The notes under the pieces are model-generated. The model saw nothing but the letters and a program-made list of their open reading frames with translations. It was not told the origin of the DNA and did no database searches. Shown here piece by piece: positions 60,024 through 64,000 of a DNA stretch of 64,000 bases (positions are counted from its first letter, which is position 1; each line of letters starts with the position of its first letter). The position numbers were made by a program, and so were the translations under genes. The DNA is from Elymus sibiricus. Lineage: Eukaryota; Streptophyta; Magnoliopsida; Poales; Poaceae. The DNA is taken from positions 189,158,936 to 189,222,935 of the forward strand of contig CM077676.1 of assembly GCA_039707655.1 (NCBI GenBank). Direction: 5' to 3'.

Positions 60024-62111
60024 ATGTCTCAAGAAAATACAAAATTGTGTGACTTTTTCAATACCAATAATAATGATTTTTTTAGTACTCCTATTGCTCC
60101 CCCCGCCACTAGTGCGGAGTCATGTGACATCAATGCTGTCTTGCTTAATCTTGTTATGAAAGAACAATTTTCTGGTAGTCCTAATAAAGATGTCGCATCC
60201 CATCTAAATACTTTCGTTGAACTTTGTGATATACAAAAGAAGAAAGATGTGGATAATGATATTGTCAAATTAAAATTATTTCCGTTCTCACTACGAGATC
60301 GTGCTAAAACTTGGTTTTCATCCTTGCCTAGAAATAGTATTGATTCTTGGGATAAGTGTAAGGATGCTTTTATTACTAAATATTTTCCTCCCGCTAAGAT
60401 TATTTCTTCAAGAAATCAAATTATGAATTTTAAGCAACTTGAGCATGAACATTTTTCCCAATCTTGGGAGAGAATGAAATTAATGATAAGAAATTGCCCA
60501 ACTCATGGTTTGAATTTATGGATGATCATACAAAATTTTTATGCGGGACTAAACTTTGTCTCTAGAAATTTGCTAGACTCTGCCGCAGGTGGCACTTTCA
60601 TGGCAATTACATTGGGAGAAGCTACAAAACTTCTTGATAATATTATGGCAAATTATTCTCAATGGCACACTGAATGAACTCCAGCTGGTAAGAAGGTAAA
60701 CTCTGTTGAAGAAATTAATACTTTGAGTGATAAGATGGATGCTTTATTGAAATTGGTTGCTAGTAAAAATGCTCATATTGATCCTAATGATGTGCCATTG
60801 TCCACTTTGATTGAGCAAAATAATGATGCTATTGATGTGAATTTTGTCTCTAGAACTAATTTCAACAACAATGCTTATAGGGGTAATTTCAATGCTAGAC
60901 CGTTTCCTGGAAATTCCTCTAATAATTATGCCAATCCTTATGGTAATTCTTGTAATAATAATAATAAGATGCCCTCTGATCTTTAAAGTAATATTAAATA
61001 ATTTATTAGTTCACAAAAGAATTTCAATGCTATGATAGAAGAAAAATTGAATAGAGTTGATGAATTGGCTAGGAACATGGATAAAATCGCTCATGGTATG
61101 GAAAATCTCAAAACTAAAATTTTGCCATCTAAGCATGATATAAATGAGTCTATTAAAGCTATCTATGTCTTCATTAATGAAAGTAAAGAAAGGACCGCTA
61201 GGTTGAGAGCTAAGCGAGAATTTCTAGAAAAAGCGATTCCACCCGGTTTCTATCGTAGTAATGATGAAGATATTAAAACGATTGGTGTTACACCTATTGA
61301 ATCTTTGTTTAATAATATAAAACTTGATGAAAAAGGGACTGAAAAAGAGTCAACTTTAGAAAGAAGGAGTCCCACTTGTTTGGAGGGTGATAATCTTGGT
61401 CATAAAAATGAAAAAAGTGGGTTTGGAGAGGTTAAAACTTTAAATAGTAATGCACCCACTACTTTGGATTACAAGGACTTTAATTATGATAGTTGTTCTT
61501 TAATTGAGTGTATTTCCTTGTTGCAATCCATGATTAATTCACCAAATGCATATGAACAAAATAAAGCTTTCACTAAACATATTGTAGAAGCCATGATGAA
61601 AGCACATGAAGAAAAACTTGAGTTAGAAGTATCAATTCCTAGAAAATTACAAGATGAATGGGAACCCACTATTAAAGTAAAAATTAAAGATTATGAATGT
61701 AATGCTCTTTGTGATCTTTGTGCTAGCGTTTCCACTATACCAAAGTCTTTGTGTGATGTGCTAGGTCTCACCGACTTGGATCCTTGTTCCCTTAATTTGC
61801 ATCTTGCGGATTCCACTATTAAAAAGCCATTGGGTAGAATAAATGATGTGCTTATTCTTGCAAATATAAATTTTGTGCCCGTGGACTTTATTGTTCTTGA
61901 TATTGAATGCAATCCTTCTTGCCCTATAATACTTGGTAGGCCTTTTCTTCGAACTATTGGTGCTATTATTGATATGAAAGAAGGTAATATAAGATTTCAA
62001 TTTCCACTAAATAAAGGGATGAAACACTTCCCTAGGGAGAGAATTAAAGCACCATATGAATCCATTATGAGGGCCACCTATGGAATCAATTTGAAGGATG
62101 ACAACACTTGA
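60024..62111 (+). pseudogene. Gypsy element A gag-protease frame with three stops
   Basis: A single frame from MSQENTKLCDFFNTNNNDFF at 60024 to the stop at 62109-62111. It is interrupted by TGA at 60675-60677 and TAA at 60984-60986 and 60999-61001. The gag core (about 60150-60640) reads LKLFPFSLRDRAKTWFSSLP and WERMKLMIRNCPTHGLNLWM. An asparagine-rich linker follows. The C-terminal part (61660-62010) is a retropepsin-like domain with LHLADSTIKKPLGRI and PIILGRPFLRTIGAIIDMK. Its active-site motif reads DLCAS, from a TGT codon at 61719-61721, where the family has DLGAS. That change should damage the protease. RT and integrase are not found in the remaining 1.3 kb, so the element is internally incomplete or of a non-autonomous type. 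Confidence 0.88.
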
Positions 62112-63404
62112 AACTATGCATTATGCCTAGCTAGGGGCATAAAACAACAGCGCTTGTTGGGAGGCAACCCAATGAATAAAATAAAATTTTGATTTTACCT
62201 ACTGTTTTTGAGTGTTTGCATGATTATAGCTTCTGTTATGATTATGTTTTTATGTTTTAATTAGTGTTTGTGCCAAGTAATGCCTTTGGGATGATTTGGA
62301 AGATAGTATAATTGATGTTGTTTGGAAAACAGAAAGTTTTGCGTCCAGTGCTGGAATTTTAATATTGTACTGGAGCGTCAGAAAAATCTGAAATTTTTAC
62401 ACAGTATTGTTATATGAATTTCCCACGTTTTCCTAATTTTTCAGAATTTTTGGAGTTACATAAGTATGTATTTTAAATATATCTTTACAGACTGTTCTGT
62501 TTTAGACAGATTCTGTTTTTGTTGCATAGTTTGCTTATTTTGATGAATCTATGGATCGTATCGGGGGGTATGAGTCATGAAGAATTTGGAGTACAGTATC
62601 ATTATGACAATATTAAATATGAATCAATTTAAAATAGTACCTAAAGTTTAAGATTTGTTTGTTATACTAACGGATCTCACGAGGTTTCTGTTGAGTTTTG
62701 TGTGCCGAAGTTTTCATGTTTTGGGTGAGACTACGATGGACAAAGGAATAAGGAGTAGCAAGAGCCTAAGCTTGGGGATGCCCAAGGCACCCCAAGGTAA
62801 TATTCAAGGAATACTCAAGCGTCTAAGCTTGGGGATGCCCCAGAAGGCATCCCCTCTTTCGTCTACAATCTATCGGTAACTCACTTGGAGCTATATTTTT
62901 ATTCATCACATGATATGTGTTTTACTTGGAGCGTCTTGTGAAATAGTTTGTTTGCTTTTGTTTGCTTTTTATTTTGTCACAATCATCTTTGTTGACCACA
63001 CCTTTTTGAGAGGGACACACATTATTCGTGATTTGTTAGAATACTCTATGTGCTTCACTTATATCTTTTGAGCTAGGCAGTTGCTCTAGTGCTTCACTTA
63101 TATCTTTTAGAGCACGGCGGTGATGATATTTTAAAGAAATAGTTGCATTCTCATGCTTTACTTACATCTTTTTTGAGAGTCTCATGATAGCAATGGTAAT
63201 ATGCACGGGTTATGAATTTGGTCCTGATATGATAGGTATTCAAGAGGGATATAATAAAAACTTTCATGTAGATCACTGAATATGATAAATTGATTCCTTG
63301 CAATAGTTTTGCAATATTAAGATGGTAATATATGGGAGGTATTAGTAGATAATTATGGTTTAGTAAGAATAATTGTGTTAAGGTTTGTGATTCCCGAAGC
63401 ATGC
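62112..63404 (+). other. Non-coding internal region of Gypsy element A
   Basis: After the gag-protease stop there is AT-rich DNA without a long frame. A repeated phrase AAGCTTGGGGATGCCC occurs at 62768-62783 and 62824-62839, each followed by a GGCA.CCC word. Such phrases are common in the internal non-coding part of Triticeae Gypsy elements. The element's 3' end lies beyond the window because element C begins at 63405. Confidence 0.6.
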
Positions 63405-64000
63405 TGTCGTGGGTACGACCATCTATGGGGCCATCCAGCCCCTTTGTGGTTCAGCAGGGGAGATCAACGTGCACAAAGAGCAGAATCAATGGAGGACGCG
63501 GGGGATTTACCCAGGTTCGGGCCGCCGAGGAGTGTAAAACCCTACTCCTGCTTTGCTGTATTGGATGTATGAGAGCTCAAGTACAAGGAGCGCTTCTCCC
63601 AGCAAGGCACAAAGAGAGCAGCTACGCATGCGAGACATGCTAGTGTTTGGAAAAGGATCCGGATCCCTTTAACTGTTGCCTTGGCCCTCCTTTTATAGCT
63701 CAAGGGGTTACCACAGTGGCAAAACAGTAATTACATAGTGATTAGATAGCAAACAGTGCTATCATACCTAACTCTGCCAGTTTAGGACAAATGCATTAAA
63801 TGCTCCGTTAGGTGTCACGTGGAGAGGCAGCCCCGGCAAGGTTTCTGCACCGCTCGTCCAGCTACCTCGTATTATTCTGACACGCCTCCTGGACGGGTGT
63901 CATTAAAGGCAAATCTTCTCCCTACGTGCTGACACGTGCCTGACAAATCCCACCAACCAGCCTGCGCGGTCGACACCTCACCGATTAGCGACTAGCCGCC
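63405..64000 (-). mobile_element. LTR of Gypsy-like element C, runs off the window
   Basis: An LTR end begins TGTCGTGGGTACGACC at 63405. The text TACCCAGGTTCGGGCC..TAAAACCCTACTCCTGC (63510-63550) parallels the minus-strand LTR at 1725-2535, which reads TACCCAGGTTAGGGGCC..TAACACCCCTAGTCCTGC. A minus-strand TATA box (CTATAAAAGG at about 63692-63701) supports minus orientation. The preceding CATGC (63400-63404) would be one copy of the target duplication. Confidence 0.65.

Noticed and set aside
1..64000. tRNA, rRNA or microRNA genes
   Set aside because: No complete cloverleaf or rRNA core was recognised. The only tRNA-like boxes belong to the SINEs, and hairpin precursors could not be evaluated without folding.

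Overview
The window looks like a repeat-rich piece of a Triticeae grass genome (wheat, Aegilops or barley type). The signs are stacked LTR retrotransposons with PBS forms common in these genomes (TGGCGCCGTT..CCGGGGAG and TGGCGCCCACCGTGGGGC), Au-type SINEs, a Stowaway-like MITE, several PIF/Harbinger elements with TTA target duplications, and plant introns. I found only two convincing host genes, both on the + strand: a 14-coding-exon Sec14/nodulin (SFH-type) phosphatidylinositol/phosphatidylcholine transfer protein (17192-21712) and a 9-coding-exon WD40 protein (41847-44642). Both read through with no stop and no missing splice site. One SFH intron is of the GC-AG class.

Layout. 1-2535: 5' LTR and gag of a minus-strand Gypsy element, inserted at the very start of a Sabrina-like Gypsy LTR that resumes at 2536 and leads to a gag (4021-5355) cut off by unrelated DNA. 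7319-11076: remnant of a Harbinger-type element, then a hAT element with an uninterrupted 841-codon transposase on the minus strand. 11077-16400: mostly unresolved DNA with one SINE. 16400-22000: SFH gene, with an 807-bp non-autonomous hAT-like element in an intron. 22000-25780: degenerate repeats, a non-LTR retrotransposon remnant and a reverse-oriented A-tailed element. 25792-31284: a Copia element with both LTRs and broken pol. 32316-36632: three Harbinger-type elements, one nested inside another and a third abutting. 36633-41650: gene-poor, with another Harbinger-like MITE and a SINE. 41650-44900: WD40 gene. 45077-48622: a MULE with a broken transposase, truncated by a Gypsy LTR (element A, 48623 on). 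Element A is split by a 9.6-kb Copia-type element (48892-58528) and is cut at 63405 by another LTR that runs off the window.

How the parts relate. The two host genes show no functional link. The rest is a record of successive insertions, several of which can be ordered from target-site duplications. No pathway-like or defence-like gene set is visible. The observations most worth following are a Copia gag whose first exon appears to lie inside the LTR and to be spliced across the LTR boundary, a recently inserted element whose pol is extensively decayed, the GC-AG intron, and the GACTAGTC-rich hAT-like element inside the SFH gene.
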